DNA of 64,000 bases from Rotaria sordida (GCA_905250125.1 CAJNOL010000650.1:51586-115585), one strand, 5' to 3'; shown: positions 35,859 to 49,308, numbered from the stretch's first letter. The notes: generated by a model from the sequence alone, not told the origin. Numbers and translations are program-made.

Positions 35859-38800
35859 TTTGTTTATTACTAGGAATTTTTAAAAAAGAATGTGTATCAA
35901 ACGCTGAAAAATTAACAGAAGGGATTTAATTGTTGAGAGACTAACTTCTTTCTGTGATACCATTTGTTTTATTATTTCATTTCATACTCATTTATTAAAT
36001 TTATAAATTAAATCGTAATCAATATTAATTACAAATTATTTTGATAATAAATCGATCTAACTGAAAACTTAGTGAATTTCATTATGACGAACATAGTATT
36101 TTAATTTACCTCAAAATTAAGTTTGCACAAATTTAACTACAAAATAAGGTAAGATGGAAACGAACATCCAATAAGTATATATATATATACATATGTTCGA
36201 TTAAATATTCTTTCGAGATATTTTCAACTTTATATTGTTCTTAGGTAAGTGTTCAGAAAAGAAGCATTATTTTTAAGAAATATTATAGAACAATAAATAT
36301 GAAGAAAAAATTAACAAAAAAAGAGAATTTTTAGTTACCGGTAGATGCGGCTGTTCTACGTTCTCCTTATTAGACAAGTGTACAGCGATTCACGCCACTA
36401 GAGTCTCGAGTTTTAGGCGTGATGCATATCTCTGGAATGTACCAATTTCAATTCTTGGACTTGGTCAGAATTAACTGTTGTAGAATTACTAATTTTGTAT
36501 ATATTTACAAAAATTAATAATTTGATTTCTATTTGTTCAAGATCGATTCCGATCAATTCCAAATCAAAAACGGAAATCAGAATTGGTGCATCTCTATTTA
36601 CAATATTAGGATCATACTAGCACAATACGCCTAACTTTTAATGCATTTTTTTTTGTCCTTTTAAAATCATCCTAATAAATTACTTACAATAATCAAATAG
36701 TTTTAACTACAATAGTAGTAAAAACGTCAGAGGCGCGTTGCTGTCGGCTTAGATTATATTATGTTTGTGGCTCCAATGCAACCAAAGAAAAAATTAATAC
36801 TCGTGTAAGGAATTTCATTTTGAACGGAGTATAAAAACCGATATTCATTTCTATATGATATGAAGTGTAAGTTTATATGGAGTTGGGTGAATGAGAAGAA
36901 GAATCACATCCTACACGCATAGCCATACTCACACCCACATCTTGTTCAATAACAAATCCAAGACACCGAACTCTAAAGGACGTAGAACTGATCCCATCTT
37001 ACTAAGACATGTGTTTGAAGATGTTCGACGTCTGCTCACTGCCTGCATCGATGAAAATATGTAGACCAACGTTGGAAAATATTCAAATTTTGTATATTGC
37101 TAAAGAGATTACTTTCCTTGAGAAACACTAACAACAACGATCCCATTCGATCATTTCTCTTGCTCAGCAACGGTGCCATTAATCGGACTGGAATTATTAC
37201 AGTGGCTAGAACATTAAAGAGAATATTTGATCATTAGTTACATATTAGCGTTCATGTCAGATATAAGATATAGAAGGAGATCCAGTGACATTTTCTTGAG
37301 GACGGAATGAAGCCAAAAAAAAATGATATTTCAACCTCGCTAATATGTCAAGCAAAAGAAGTTCGTTGCTAAGTTCATCATAGTTCATTCGAATACAGAT
37401 TAATAATACACATTCAAAACTGTTTTTGGTAGTCATATGATCGCATCCATTATTTTTCTCTATTTTATGAAGACAATTAGAATTTGAACATTGTTTTAGA
37501 ATTTCGGTTTATCCATCGTTGATTGACTCTTTCTTCTTGTCCAATAGTCTTATCATATCTATATGCCATTCGAGACGATGATTGAAAACAGGTCTTTCGT
37601 TCACATTTGATGCATGTTACGATCGGAAATTTTTCCCCATTATAATTCAATTGACCAGAATCAGATGAATGAGAACATCAAACAAATTTTGACTATTGTT
37701 CAAGACACAATAGAAGACAATAACGATTGCATTGTTCCAATAATTCATTTATTATTATATCTCGTTGATAGCAAGTTTTTGATTGCCTAATATTCCAATC
37801 GCTTTTTACATCCATGATCAGAACATTTGACTACTTCAATCATTTTGAATTTAAATATATTTGATACGTATAAGAAAATGCATCTATCACATATTATTCG
37901 ATCGACATGCACACATTAGTGTATATACAGTATACTCCTTTTCCACAGAATTTATAATCTACACTCAAATTAAGAATATAATGAAAAAATGAGATGTATA
38001 TATTTTAGTTGGTTTTTACCATCTATTTTTCTTTCACTCGGCGTATGAGTCGTGATTCAAGTCAGCCATTTGCTCTTAGCACCTGATCATCATTTCGAAT
38101 TGGAAAAAAACTTGCTGAGATCGTTAGAATGTACACCTGAAATTCTTTTTTTTTTTCAAAATTCGACAGCATTCGGAAGATATAATTATGTCGAAAACGA
38201 TATGATGATGTATGATTCAATTTTAAAACGATTATTCATATGTTAGATGTTAAATGCATATATATATACTTTAATTACAGTCTTGCATGACTTAAAATTT
38301 CGGTATGGTTTCTATTGATCAGATGTAAAATACAGGAGAAATTTTGGAAATGCTAACAACACAATTATTTTTGAGCCATCTATTAGATTTCAAAATTTTC
38401 GTATCTATCTGATGATTCAATGGTTTCAATTCGATGTGATATTTTGGGAACCGAACAGGAACTGTTTTTTTTTCTCATTTTGAGTAACTGAATAGGTGTG
38501 ACACCTACATATTTTTCGATAATGAGTTCGATATAATTTCTAATAATGATTTACATGATATGTTTATATAGACTGTTTAGGTGTTCACCTTTAAACCAAT
38601 TTGACTAGCAACTGTTCCTAATCCATAGCAAAATTTTTCTTAAAATACATATTATTCAAATCAATTAGTTTAAAATATGATTTCAATGTCTATCACATAA
38701 GATCAATATATTAACATTAATAATAAAATTTAAATTGACGTTCAAAAATCTATTGTAATAATATTTTAATACAGATATTGTCTGTTGTAGTATCAATACT

Positions 38801-40350
38801 CTAACTGGAAATTGACATATAGCAGTAGCTCGTAGAGTTTATTATTTCGGAATTTTACTATAAATGCCAGTACTTATTTCAATATCAAATACAATGAAAG
38901 AGAGTACACGTTTTCATTCATCTGAACTATGAATTTCTTCAGAAACCATGAGAATGTATTCTACTTGATGACAAGATAATGCTCGACCATCCTTTGTCTA
39001 TAACATCAATGCACTACTTATCTCACCTGTCCTTATTATAGATGAAGATGACTTGAAGCTTATATAAATTTTCATATCATTATTTTAATTAAGAAATAAA
39101 TGCCTAGTTTAACATTAAGGAATGTTCTATCAAGTATTTCTAAATGAGTTAGATTAAGAATTGAACATGTACATAAACACATTGATTAATTATAACAAAG
39201 CTAATTTTCTCATTTTTTACCTTGATTAAGAAAAAAAAAATGACAATGTCAATCAAAAACTATGTTTTTTGTCTTAAGTCTTTTTTTCGTATTTCAAAAT
39301 ATAATATATATAAAAAGAATTTTTTTTTCATGGTGAATAAATGTACATTGAACATCTCTCATTTCATCATTAACACGAAAACATACCAAACTGCCAGATA
39401 CAAGCAAAATTTCAGATGGAAATTCTATTGTTCGATTTTTTTTGTATATAACTTGTACTAGGCGGAAAAAGTTAGCAAAATGGTCATAACCTTCGAAGGA
39501 AACTCCATTACTCTAAACTAGTGTCTTGCAACCTGGTCATGTACCGAGCATGAAAAGAAAATGCTAGTTTGAATTCGAATATGAGATCATATCTGAACAC
39601 TTAATAAGATCTTGACATTTTTAAAATATTTATACTTTTTTCAAACGACTATTTATATAAAATCATAGGAATGAAAGTTGGTTTAATCTTGATTGAATAA
39701 TTTATTATATTTGAAAATTGATCACACAAGTGAAAAACAATATTGTCGTATTTAAAGAATTTATTTTCAATAAAAATTCATCCACAAATGATTATAAATT
39801 ATATGACAAAGTAATTGAATGCATTGAAAGGAAAATAAATTATCGAAAAAGGTGAATATATATTATCGTGATGGAAAAAAGCATTCATGTATATATCCGC
39901 AATTATGACATTTTGGATTAACATTGTTTTCCATTCTAGCGTCATCAGTAACAAGCAAACGTATACTTAGTGAAATTGATTGAATTTTAGAAGCAGAAAG
40001 ACATTTAAATGATTCACTTGCTTTTTTTTGTGAAATTTGAGGTGATTTCTTTTTTGTTGTTGTTGTTCATGGAAGAAACTAAATAGTACAATTTTTTATA
40101 TAAAATAAGAGTTTGAAAACTGGAATGACAATATTTCGGATTATTCACATACATTGAAAGTGAGTCTCTCTGTCAATCGGTTCACTAAAAGCATCTATAT
40201 TCTTCTTCAATCAATTACGAAATTTACAAGAGAAAATCATTGGAACACCAAGGAAAGATATGAAGATCATTGTAGTACGTTCTCTACAGAGTTGTTGGAT
40301 GAATAAAACTGACAAAAAAAAAAGATGATGTACTTTATATATATATATAT
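35859..40350. other. 4.5 kb gene-poor stretch
   Basis: No coding region supported. A possible short hAT-like relic lies at about 36433-36592, where GTACCAATTTCAATTC is faced by GAATTGGTGCATCTCTA, but no target duplication was found. CACACCCACATC occurs at about 36930. A (TA)n run ends at 40350. Confidence 0.4.
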
Positions 40351-41132
40351 AAGGAATGTCCCAAAAGTTCTTAAATGATTTTCAAAAATTTATTGTTGTT
40401 TCATTCAACAAAAGCAAAGTCTTTGAAAGTTTTAGCAGCTTATTATACAATCTTAGTACTACATAACTATAAAGTTTGAGATCTATTCTTGATTAATATC
40501 AAAACTTTTCGAAATAAAAAGAAGCCGATATCAAATTATCAATGTAATGACCATACTTATCGATTATTAATTTTAATTGTGCTGATATTTTATCTATTAT
40601 TTGTTGACATACAAAAAAAACACCAGTAAATTTGTTCTATTCCTTTTTAATATCATTTTTCAAGATTCTAAACAGAAAGATATGCATGATTATAGATGCC
40701 ATCAAACATATTTTAATCAATCGAATTGAATCAATATATTGTGTTACAAAGACTAGTTGACGACATTCAACCTATAGACAACGTATAGAATGCATTAAAG
40801 GAGAAATTACGATGACGGAAATATAGTAATATGGGACGATTGAAAAAAAAATGGCATTAAAAAAATTTACTGTTTCTTTATGTCAACAAATAATAGATAA
40901 AATATCAACACGATTAAAATTTCATCATATTGATAACTTAATGTTAGTTACTTTTTATTTTGAAAAATTCTATTATTTTAAAAATATTAATCAAGAATAG
41001 ATTTTAAACTTTGTTATTATATCATACACTAAGCATATACAATAATCTGCTAAAATTTCAAAGAGTTTGTATCTATGAAATACGAGAACGATGAATTTTA
41101 AAATCGTTTTAGAGCTTCTCTGAAACAGCCTT
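40351..41132. mobile_element. TA-flanked inverted-repeat element, about 780 bp, non-autonomous
   Basis: The left end reads AAGGAATGTCCCAAAAGTTC after a TA; the right end ends AGCTTCTCTGAAACAGCCTT before TA. The arms match imperfectly over about 230-290 bp, for example CTTTGAAAGTTTTAGCAGC against GCTAAAATTTCAAAGAG and TAGATAAAATATCAACAC against its complement. TA flanks and GGnnTGTCCCAAAAGTT-like termini suggest a mariner-mobilised element. The left flank is itself a TA microsatellite, so the TA duplication is weak evidence here. No transposase frame. Confidence 0.7.
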
Positions 41133-44100
41133 TATATAATATAAGCACTAAGTGTTAGTAAAGCCTACTTGATCTTTTTTTTTTTTAAAGGCTATCAAAT
41201 TGCATATTTTTCTGGTAACACTTGTAATAAATGGTTACTTTATTTTCTTTTTTCCTACGCAAAAACAGACAACGTGACCGTAACAAAAAATATATATAAA
41301 CATAAAATAAGAATAATATATTCCTGATGGTGCAAATCTTTTCTTTTTTTTTTAAATCATTTCATTTTTCTTTATATTTAATTTGATACAAGATATATTT
41401 ATGTTTTCATAGGAAAAAAAGCAGAATTTCTTTATTATAGTTAAATCAAATAAGCTTGATTCAAAAGATTTATTTCGTATAATATGCATGTCTTAAAAAC
41501 AAAACAAAAAAAAAAAAAAAAGAAGAAAACTAGTATTGAATGTTTTAGTAATATATGCGAACACGCAAAATCCTAGCACATCATTTTAATAGAACGATGG
41601 TAGCCAAAATGTTTAGTAAGACAATGCGCACAGCTCTCTGGTTGGTTCGATGATTTCGCTTGTTCTCTTCTCTTTTGCTTGTCTCATTCTCATATTCTGC
41701 TTTTTACCGCTATTCTCGTCCTTGCTTACTCTCCGTATGCTCACTGCAGCTAGTAGCGCTCTCGAATAGCAACAACATTGACATAAAGACAACAAAAGAG
41801 TAGTCGCCGTCACGTAAAAGCGAGCTATAGGATGAGACTTATTTCTTTATCTATTTATTTCGATTTCAAAAGAAACAAAAAGAGAATCGACAAAACTTTC
41901 GACAAAAAAAAACCCTTGATATATATATACATTTAGACATGCTTTTCTAATATACGTAAAAGAGAAACAGAGGAATAAGTATATTAAAGGTGCATTATCT
42001 AACTCGTATTGCTTCATGTGTTCGCTTTTCTCTCTTTTTTTGTTCGTTCTTCTTTTTTTTTTTCTTTTATAACTTGGAATATAACAAGAGAAAGTCAAAG
42101 GAAAAAGACGGATTGATTGCAATTGACATGGAGACATCTTTTAACATACAAGTCAAAAGATTATTACATTGCTGGAAGACTTTATTTGTAAATGGCTAAT
42201 TTTTCTTCATAAATAAAAGATCAATAATTTAAAAAGAAAAAATCAGCAACAAACTATCATCTGTTTGTGTTGTTCTTTCGCTATTTAAAACAGCTGAACA
42301 CAATGAAGGCATCGAACACGCATTGACTCCTTCGGTACATTTACACTGAGATAAGAGAAAACTATCGATGTCCGCAGTACATAGCACATGGTTTGCCTTC
42401 CTATTTCTTGTTCTCTTCCCTTCAACACTCGGCTCTCATTTTTACCATATCCAGTATATGGAAGAGCGCGTCACTTCTCGTATAACCCATCTATTACTTT
42501 TAGTTTTTTTTTAAAGAGAGCAACGAGAGTATGACATTCATATGTTTTAATCTCAATCATTTCATACAATTTATTATTCGCTTTCAAGTTTTTTTTTTTT
42601 GTTGTATGTTAGATTTTTTTTTTTTTACAACGAAATTAATACATAAAGATTTCTATTACAATGAGCGAATATTTATAAATATTGATACAATGAATAGAAC
42701 ATTCTCAACAGAGACCATCATAACAAATAATTAACTTTGCAAAAAACTAAAGTTAGCCTCTAGAGAATTTCTCTTTCAACATAACTATTTTACGCAAAAT
42801 AAAACTGAAAAGTAAAAGAAAATTTATCTTCATCAATTTCAATATATTCCATAATATTGACAACAACAACAACAAGACAGTAGTGTCAGCAAGATGCATC
42901 CTCATTGCGTTATCATATATTTCTTTTGGTTGTTGTTGAAACAGAGAAGAGCAAATGTGTGCATTGACATGACGAATATAGAGAAGAACATCATCGAAGG
43001 TGCATATATATATATATACGTATATTAAATTCAAAAAAAAAAACAAAAAGACATGCCCACTGTTTCTCTTTTCAATTATTCCAATTCAAGAGATGAACAG
43101 TCAACAAAGAAAAGGATTTTTCATTCTATTGAAATCTATTTAGCGTATCTGTGTTAAGATCGAGACGGACAAAAAAAAAAAAAAGAATGTACACGTGTAT
43201 CGTGTGTTGTGCTTTCTTATGATTCCTATTTATTAACAACCGAAAAAAAACCTTTTTGCTTTTTCGTCGCGTCTCTCTCCCATTCTCTCCCTCCCTTTTG
43301 CTCGCTCGTTTGCCTCGGTGCGTATGTTTGTGTGTGTGTCCTCTCTCTTTTATTTTCTCCTGCAAGAAAGGAGAGAGACAGAGAACAAGCATTGCTGAGT
43401 TGCTCGCTCGCACGCCTTTGCTACTTCTCTCTCTCCCTACCCACCATACTAGACTATTACTATTACTCTATATCGAGCCGTCTTCTCATCATAGTTATCC
43501 ATATTTTTTGACAATATTTTTACAAAATAATTATGAATAATTTACAATATACTTTTATGATATTTTTTTTAATATTAGAAATGATATTTCATAAACTGCT
43601 GATAGAAAAAAAAAACATATATATATAAAATAATAATAGATTTGCCTGGACATGAAACTTATCTTTCTTTCATTCTCTTTCATTTTTCTATCCTCTGAGC
43701 GCAAGTATAAGTGCGAATATTGTTCGTCTTATTTCTTATATCCTATGCATAGAAAAATATAGTCAAAGATTTAGTATGGATGGCGCTAGTTTAGTCTTAT
43801 GTTCTTTCTTTTCTATTTTTGTTTATTTTCAAAAGAGAGATCGCGCATTCTTTGTTGTTGTTGTTGTTGTTGTTTTTTTTGTTCTTTCTGTATATCAATA
43901 TGTTTTCTCTGTTGTACGCTCTCTTCTCTCTCTTTTTTCATTGAAACAATGAGATATGTATATTCGAAAAAAAAAAGATGTGAAAAGACTTTTTCTCTCT
44001 CTCTCTCTCTCTCTTTGTGACCTCGATTGAACATTCGTCGTCGTATAATTATTCTCTTTTCTCTCTTCTTTCTCGAGTAAGTTAAGTGCAAGTGTGCACG

Positions 44101-44374
44101 AAGCGTTCTATCCTAAAAAAAAGAAAAAGAGTGTGTTCTCCCCGTTCCCTCTTTCTCTTCGGCGTACACATAACGCAATGTGATCATCCATCATTGCGTT
44201 GCATACAGAGAGAAGAGAACTGTAATGATTGTGTCTCTCCTCTAATAAGAGACGTCGACGACACAAGAAAAAAAAAAACAACAACAGACGCATGCGTCTA
44301 TGTTCTCTCATCTAACATATATATTGTAGTCGAAAAATTTTCTTGTTTTGTTTGTTTATTTGTTTGTTTTTTAG
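41133..44374. other. Low-complexity upstream region of the SAMD1-like gene
   Basis: No gene supported. It is rich in pyrimidine runs: CTCTC-rich 43260-43440, (GTT)n 43852-43876, (CT)n 43997-44015 and several poly-A/T tracts. Overlapping long frames on both strands here are composition artefacts. It ends in TTTGTTTGTTTTTTAG immediately before the next start codon, an apparent splice acceptor. Confidence 0.5.
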
Positions 44375-45556
44375 ATGATCTTCTCTCCAATGACAAAAAT
44401 AAATCATCGAACATCATTATCACCATCATGTATTCGTAAAAGAAATTTACCAACCCCACCTCCTTCTGTTTCCGATATAAATGATTCTTCATCATGTTCA
44501 TCGACAACTTCTTCTTCTTCCTATTCGACAATAAATCCGAGTGATAATAATAATCATACAGTAGCATCATGTGATTTATTAAATATTTTAACTGATGTAC
44601 GTTTTCGTCCTGTATTTCAAGCTATTGATGAAATAAAACGACGTAAATGTCGTCCAGATCTTGAACGTATACTTAAATATGTTTCAAAACGATCGACAAC
44701 CAAAAATCTAACCGAACAACGTAATGAAATACTTTCAATACTTGATGATTTACTGAAATATGGACTTATAACAAAAGTATTTCATAAAGGTGGTTTTACA
44801 ATAAGAATTAAAAATGAAAAATATACTAAATTAATTGAAAATTTAAATCTATGTTATAATTCAAAATCATCATCATCATCATCATCAACAACAACAACAA
44901 CATCTATATCTTCTCATGAATCTCTAACAAGTGAACTTATTGATCAATCATGGTCAATAACAAATTCAAATGAAACAATTCATCATAAACGTGAAACACC
45001 ATCACCAGAATTTGCTGTATTTAAAGCTGGTACATAACAAAAAGATCTAATTTTTAATTTAGGAAAAAAAAAATTTGTTTTCTTTTCTTTTTTCTCTCTA
45101 GAATCTTTACCAGAAAAATGTCAAATGACAAAAGAAAATAATCTTTTATCGAATAAAAAACGAAATCGAAGTCAAACATATTCAACAACAAATAAAAATA
45201 ATAAAAAATCACGTTTAATTGATACATCAGATTCTATTGAACATATTGTACGAAAACCATTAGTTACAAATAATAATTTACCACCAGTAACTATTGAACA
45301 ATTACTTGGTTTACGTGGTGATATACCTGATGTTCATAATTGGACAATAGATGAATTAATTGAATTTTTTCATCAACAAGGATATGATTATGCATCTATA
45401 CTATTAAATCAATATCATATTAATGGAAATAAATTATATGAATTAACACGTGAACAAGTTTTTCATATGTCAACACTTAAAATTGGTAAAGCACTTAAAT
45501 TATGGAATGTTATTGAACAAATACAACGAAATAATCATTCGTTATCTTCGAAATAA
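44375..45556 (+). CDS. SAMD1: SAMD1-like chromatin protein with winged-helix and SAM domains, 369 aa
   Basis: Exons 44375-45029 and 45102-45556 (1110 bp). Residues 1-70 are disordered and Ser/Pro-rich. Residues about 75-148 (FQAIDEIKRRKCRPDLERIL, then YGLITKVFHKGGFTIRIKN) match the SAMD1/KAT6-type winged helix, which binds unmethylated CpG DNA in SAMD1. A Ser/Thr-rich linker with homopolymer runs follows, then a basic KKRNRSQ stretch likely to be a nuclear signal. The SAM domain is at about residues 300-360 (NWTIDELIEFFHQQGYDYA ... INGNKLYELTREQVFHM ... KIGKALKLWNVIEQI). WH plus C-terminal SAM is the SAMD1 architecture; in vertebrates that protein recruits the KDM1A repressor complex to CpG islands. 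The start at 44375 lies exactly at a splice acceptor; 44390 (MTKIN) is the alternative. Confidence 0.85.
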
Positions 45557-46544
45557 GAAAAAAGAAAAATTTTGTTTTTGTTTTATGTTTTTGTATGTGT
45601 GTGTGTCTATATATGTGTTGCTTGAAGTAAAACACAGATTTGGAGTTATTCTCAAAAAACAAAAAAGTGGAAATTATCTAAATCTCAAGATAGGGAATAT
45701 GATACAACAAACAACCTTTAATTTTAACAGACGATCTCGATATAATCATACATGATTAAATTATTTATTCATTTTTGTGTAGGGAAAAAAACTCGAATTG
45801 TTAATCTCTGAAACATTTCGAGTAGAAAAATTTCACTGGTGAAGGAACATCTCCTAGTGTTCATTTGCTTATTGATCGAGGCCACATCCAGGTGAGAAAC
45901 CATAGTGAGTAGTGTAAAAATCCAAGAAGGTTCGCGTGTCTGACCCACCCTTCGTGAGATTTCGAGTTTCGACTTGAAATATTTCACAAGGAGTTCGTAT
46001 CATTGAGAGCTTTATTTGTAGAAAGTTTCAAGTCGCAATTTGATTTCTGATGAACAATGACTCAGACAACCGAACTCTCTTAGGCTTTTACAATATTCAT
46101 TATGATCTTTCAATTGAATATAATCTTAATCAAAAAATCAATTGGACACTTCGAAACGTTCACTTCTGAGTCCTGCTGCTCAATTAAGTTTTCGTGATCA
46201 AAACATATTCTGAACACTTTTAAATAGTCGAATTTTGCTACATAAATCTTGTTAAGATTTTGAATATTCAGTATGATATGTCATTTTCTATCGAAGTAAT
46301 GTATTGGTGAATATCTTCAAAATATAATTCTAATCTATATTGAGTGAATAAAAGAGATCTATTTGAATTAATGTAAATTATTGTCTTTTTAGTGGAGAGC
46401 TATGTTCAAATTTCCAAAATTATTAACATAGGAGAAGATAATTTCTAGCAAATTTGTTAATTACTAACAGTTAAGAAAACATCTCTCACGAAAATTTCAG
46501 AAATTAATGAAAAATTTTAGTATTTACTTATGAGGGAATCACAT
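45557..46544. other. Intergenic, no supported gene
   Basis: The 3' region of the SAMD1-like gene followed by AT-rich DNA. The frame at 45769-45987 (-) has no support. Confidence 0.4.
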
Positions 46545-47232
46545 GGATTGGCACCCGTCGTTTGAGTTTATATTGAGCTTACAGCGAGGTCTCAATAAAA
46601 CTGAAGAAAATCTAAAAGAGTTTGTTCCCATAGTCCTTTGGAGCCAACACTAACGGTTGTTTGTCTTGGATCATCTGTCCAATAACATGCTGACTACGAG
46701 ATTAGATGTATGAATCTGTCGTTAGGCAGTACTTCATACCAAAAGGCAGGGATTTTATTCTTTTGAAGCCAGATTATAGGATCAGTTTACTCGATTTTTG
46801 AACCGGCTTTGTGTATATACTGAAAAGTCAAAAAAACGAATTTCGACGTAAAATTTTGTCCATATATAGGTTATGTGATTCGTAGAATATCCTGAGAGTT
46901 TCAGTCGAAAAGAATGTTCTCTTGTTGGGATATCGAGTTTCCAAAAAATAATCGTTTGTAAGAAGCATAATACAAAAAAATTAAGTTTACTTATGAAATT
47001 TTCGCGGTATTACATGAATCATTAGGCCTATCGACGAGTAGAATTTTACACCAAAGTCCTACGTTTTGATTTTTTGTTATAAATGTAAAGCGAGGTGAAA
47101 AATTTAGTTAAACGATTATAACTCGGCTTGAAAGGTTCAAGGAAACGAACTCTTGTGGAACTTTATGAGTCTTACTAAGATGTTCTCATAGGCGCAATAT
47201 GGGTTCAAATAGCGGGTATCAACTGGTGTGAT
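46545..47232. repeat. Foldback repeat, copy C
   Basis: The left arm begins GGCACCCGTCGTTTGAGTTT and includes AAAGAGTTTGTTCCCATAG. The right arm has GAAACGAACTCTTGTGGAAC and ends GGGTTCAAATAGCGGGTATC, in reverse complement. The interior AAAATTTTGTCCATATATAGG and TTTCAGTCGAAAAGAATGTT match copies A (11080-11620) and B (12541-13060). No coding. Confidence 0.75.
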
Positions 47233-48205
47233 TTTCTCGAAACTACTGAGATAATATCATACTATTTTATTGGGAGTGTGAAGTGGGTTCCTAGATTTCT
47301 AAAGACTTGTAACTTCATTTATAAATCTCTATATTAAAGAATTTTTAAAAAATTTTGTAATTTCTTTTCTATGAATTCGTAATTACCGAAGCTTCTCAGT
47401 AACCGTCTGTTCATATGTTAATAATGTCGGAAATCTAAACACTACTGAGATAGAAATTTTTTGTTACTAGTGGATAAGAAATTTTCTCCGTTTTTGCACA
47501 ATGTATAATTTATATTTGTCATGTATTTCTGAATAAAATGAGAAATATTTGTACAGTAAATTTATAATTTTCTATCATGAAATTCGTAAAGACATCTTCT
47601 AAAATGACGATTAATTATTGTTCTCCGTTGTCTACAAAATATGCTTGTGACGAATATATATAAAAATGCAAAGTTATTGTACGAGTAGTTCTTGTTTCAT
47701 TTCATTTATGCATGTGTCACACATGTAAATTATATGCATTTTTTGAAAGAGGAGAAAATTTTCTATCGACTGATTAAAAAAAAATGGTGTTTTATCGAAG
47801 TATAACGATCGATAGAGAGTACCGTGGTTTAATTGAAAAAATGCGGAGTATTTCTGAACGATTCTTATCTTTTCTATTGCGTTGTTTCGTTTATGAACGT
47901 GTTAGGACAATAAATTATACACAATTCAAAACAGAAGACAAAGATCTATCTTTTGATAGCGGTTTTTTTCTTCTAGCATGAGAGGTATGTTGCATCAATT
48001 TTTAGTCCGATCATTGGATCTATGAGGAAAAGTTGGGTGAACTACATTTCGTCTCACTCTTTTCCGAACTCCGGACACATGTCCGGAAATTAACTTTCGT
48101 CCTTAAAGATTTATGATGGTAATTCGTAAACATTTGTGTACAAGAGATAGCAATAGAAAAGCAGGAAAATCAGAATGGTTCAACTGGATGTTCGGAATGT
48201 ATATG
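47233..48205. other. Intergenic, nothing recognised
   Basis: AT-rich. Short frames at 47784-47981 and 48113-48307 lack support. Confidence 0.4.
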
Positions 48206-49308
48206 GATATTTCCATGGAGTTTCAACCGTGCATACAAAAAATGATCTTCGATTTTGATGAAATTTTCAGCATTTATAGAATGTTTAATCCTAAGCATTT
48301 TAATTAAAAAAATTTTTCGAAAAGCTTTTGTTTTGAGATAGATAAGTTCAAAATACTTTAGACATTAAAAACTGAAAATCTTCAGAAAAAATGATTTTTT
48401 TGAAAAAAATTTAACAAATAGTTTTTGATAGTTTACATTACTAAAACAAGCTCAAAAATGAAATCTAAGACCATATTCTGATTCCTCGTGAGAAGGAGCA
48501 TCGAATCATACCAAGTTTGACTTGGATTTAAAAGAAAACACAATCTCATGTGTGTCCTGACTGTACCAAAACACAGGGTTATCTTGCGTTCTTGATTATT
48601 CAAAATGACTATATTGCTTGATATGGTGGCATAGCATATTCAATAGAGCTTAGCTTGCTCTACAACTCTAATAGTACAGAATTATCAGCATTTTTGACAT
48701 GGCTAAAATATTGAGTCAACTTTCTTAAGTAGTGCTTTCACCTATTATATTCCTTAAAGCTGTCCGCCTTGGAAATCTGTAGTTGTTACAAATCACTTGA
48801 CTCAATTTCAATGAAATTTGTAGAGCTTTCAAAGCTGACTGTTTTGGTAAAAAAGATATGTTATTTGATGATGGGTGTGGGTGTGGATTCATACAAGTTC
48901 TACACTCGCACCCACACACTAATCCTGAGTTTTGGTACAGTCAGTGAGCAGTCAGGACATATATGAGATTGAGTTTCCTTTTAAATCCAAGTCAAATTTA
49001 GTATGATTCGATGTCCCTTCCCACGAGGAATCAGAATATGGTTTTAGATTTCATTTTTGAGCTTGTTTTAGTAATGTAAACTATCAAAAACTATTTGTTA
49101 AATTTTTTTCAAAAAAAAATCATTTTTTGAAGATTTTCGGTTTTTAGTGCCTAAAGTATTTTGAACTTATCTCTCTCAAAACAAAAGCTTTTCGAAAAAT
49201 TTTTTTTATTAAAATGTTTAGAATTAAAAGTTCTTTAAATGCTGAACGTTTCATCAAAATCGAAGGTCACTTTTATATGCACGGTGGAAACCCCATGGAA
49301 ATACCCTC
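48206..49308. repeat. 1.1 kb foldback element with about 390-bp arms
   Basis: The left arm begins GGATATTTCCATGGAGTTTC and the right arm ends GGAAACCCCATGGAAATACC. The arms are highly similar in reverse complement up to about 48580 and from about 48930, including AACAAGCTCAAAAATGAAATC and its complement, and AAAAGCTTTTGTTTTGAGA and its complement. The unique centre of about 350 bp contains a TGTGGG/CCCACA palindrome (48871-48921). No long reading frame. Confidence 0.85.
48871..48921. repeat. Short head-to-head TGTGGG / CCCACA palindrome
   Basis: ATGGGTGTGGGTGTGG is followed, after about 20 bp, by CGCACCCACACAC. The same motif in the same head-to-head order occurs as a much larger version at 63434-63591. 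Confidence 0.7.

Noticed and set aside
36433-36592. Possible 160-bp hAT-like relic with GTACCAATT / AATTGGTGC ends
   Set aside because: The arms match only loosely and no 8-bp target duplication was found.
43126-44091. Several overlapping long frames on both strands
   Set aside because: They lie in CT/GA and GTT repeats; their Ser/Leu/Phe- or Arg/Glu/Lys-only composition shows they are artefacts.
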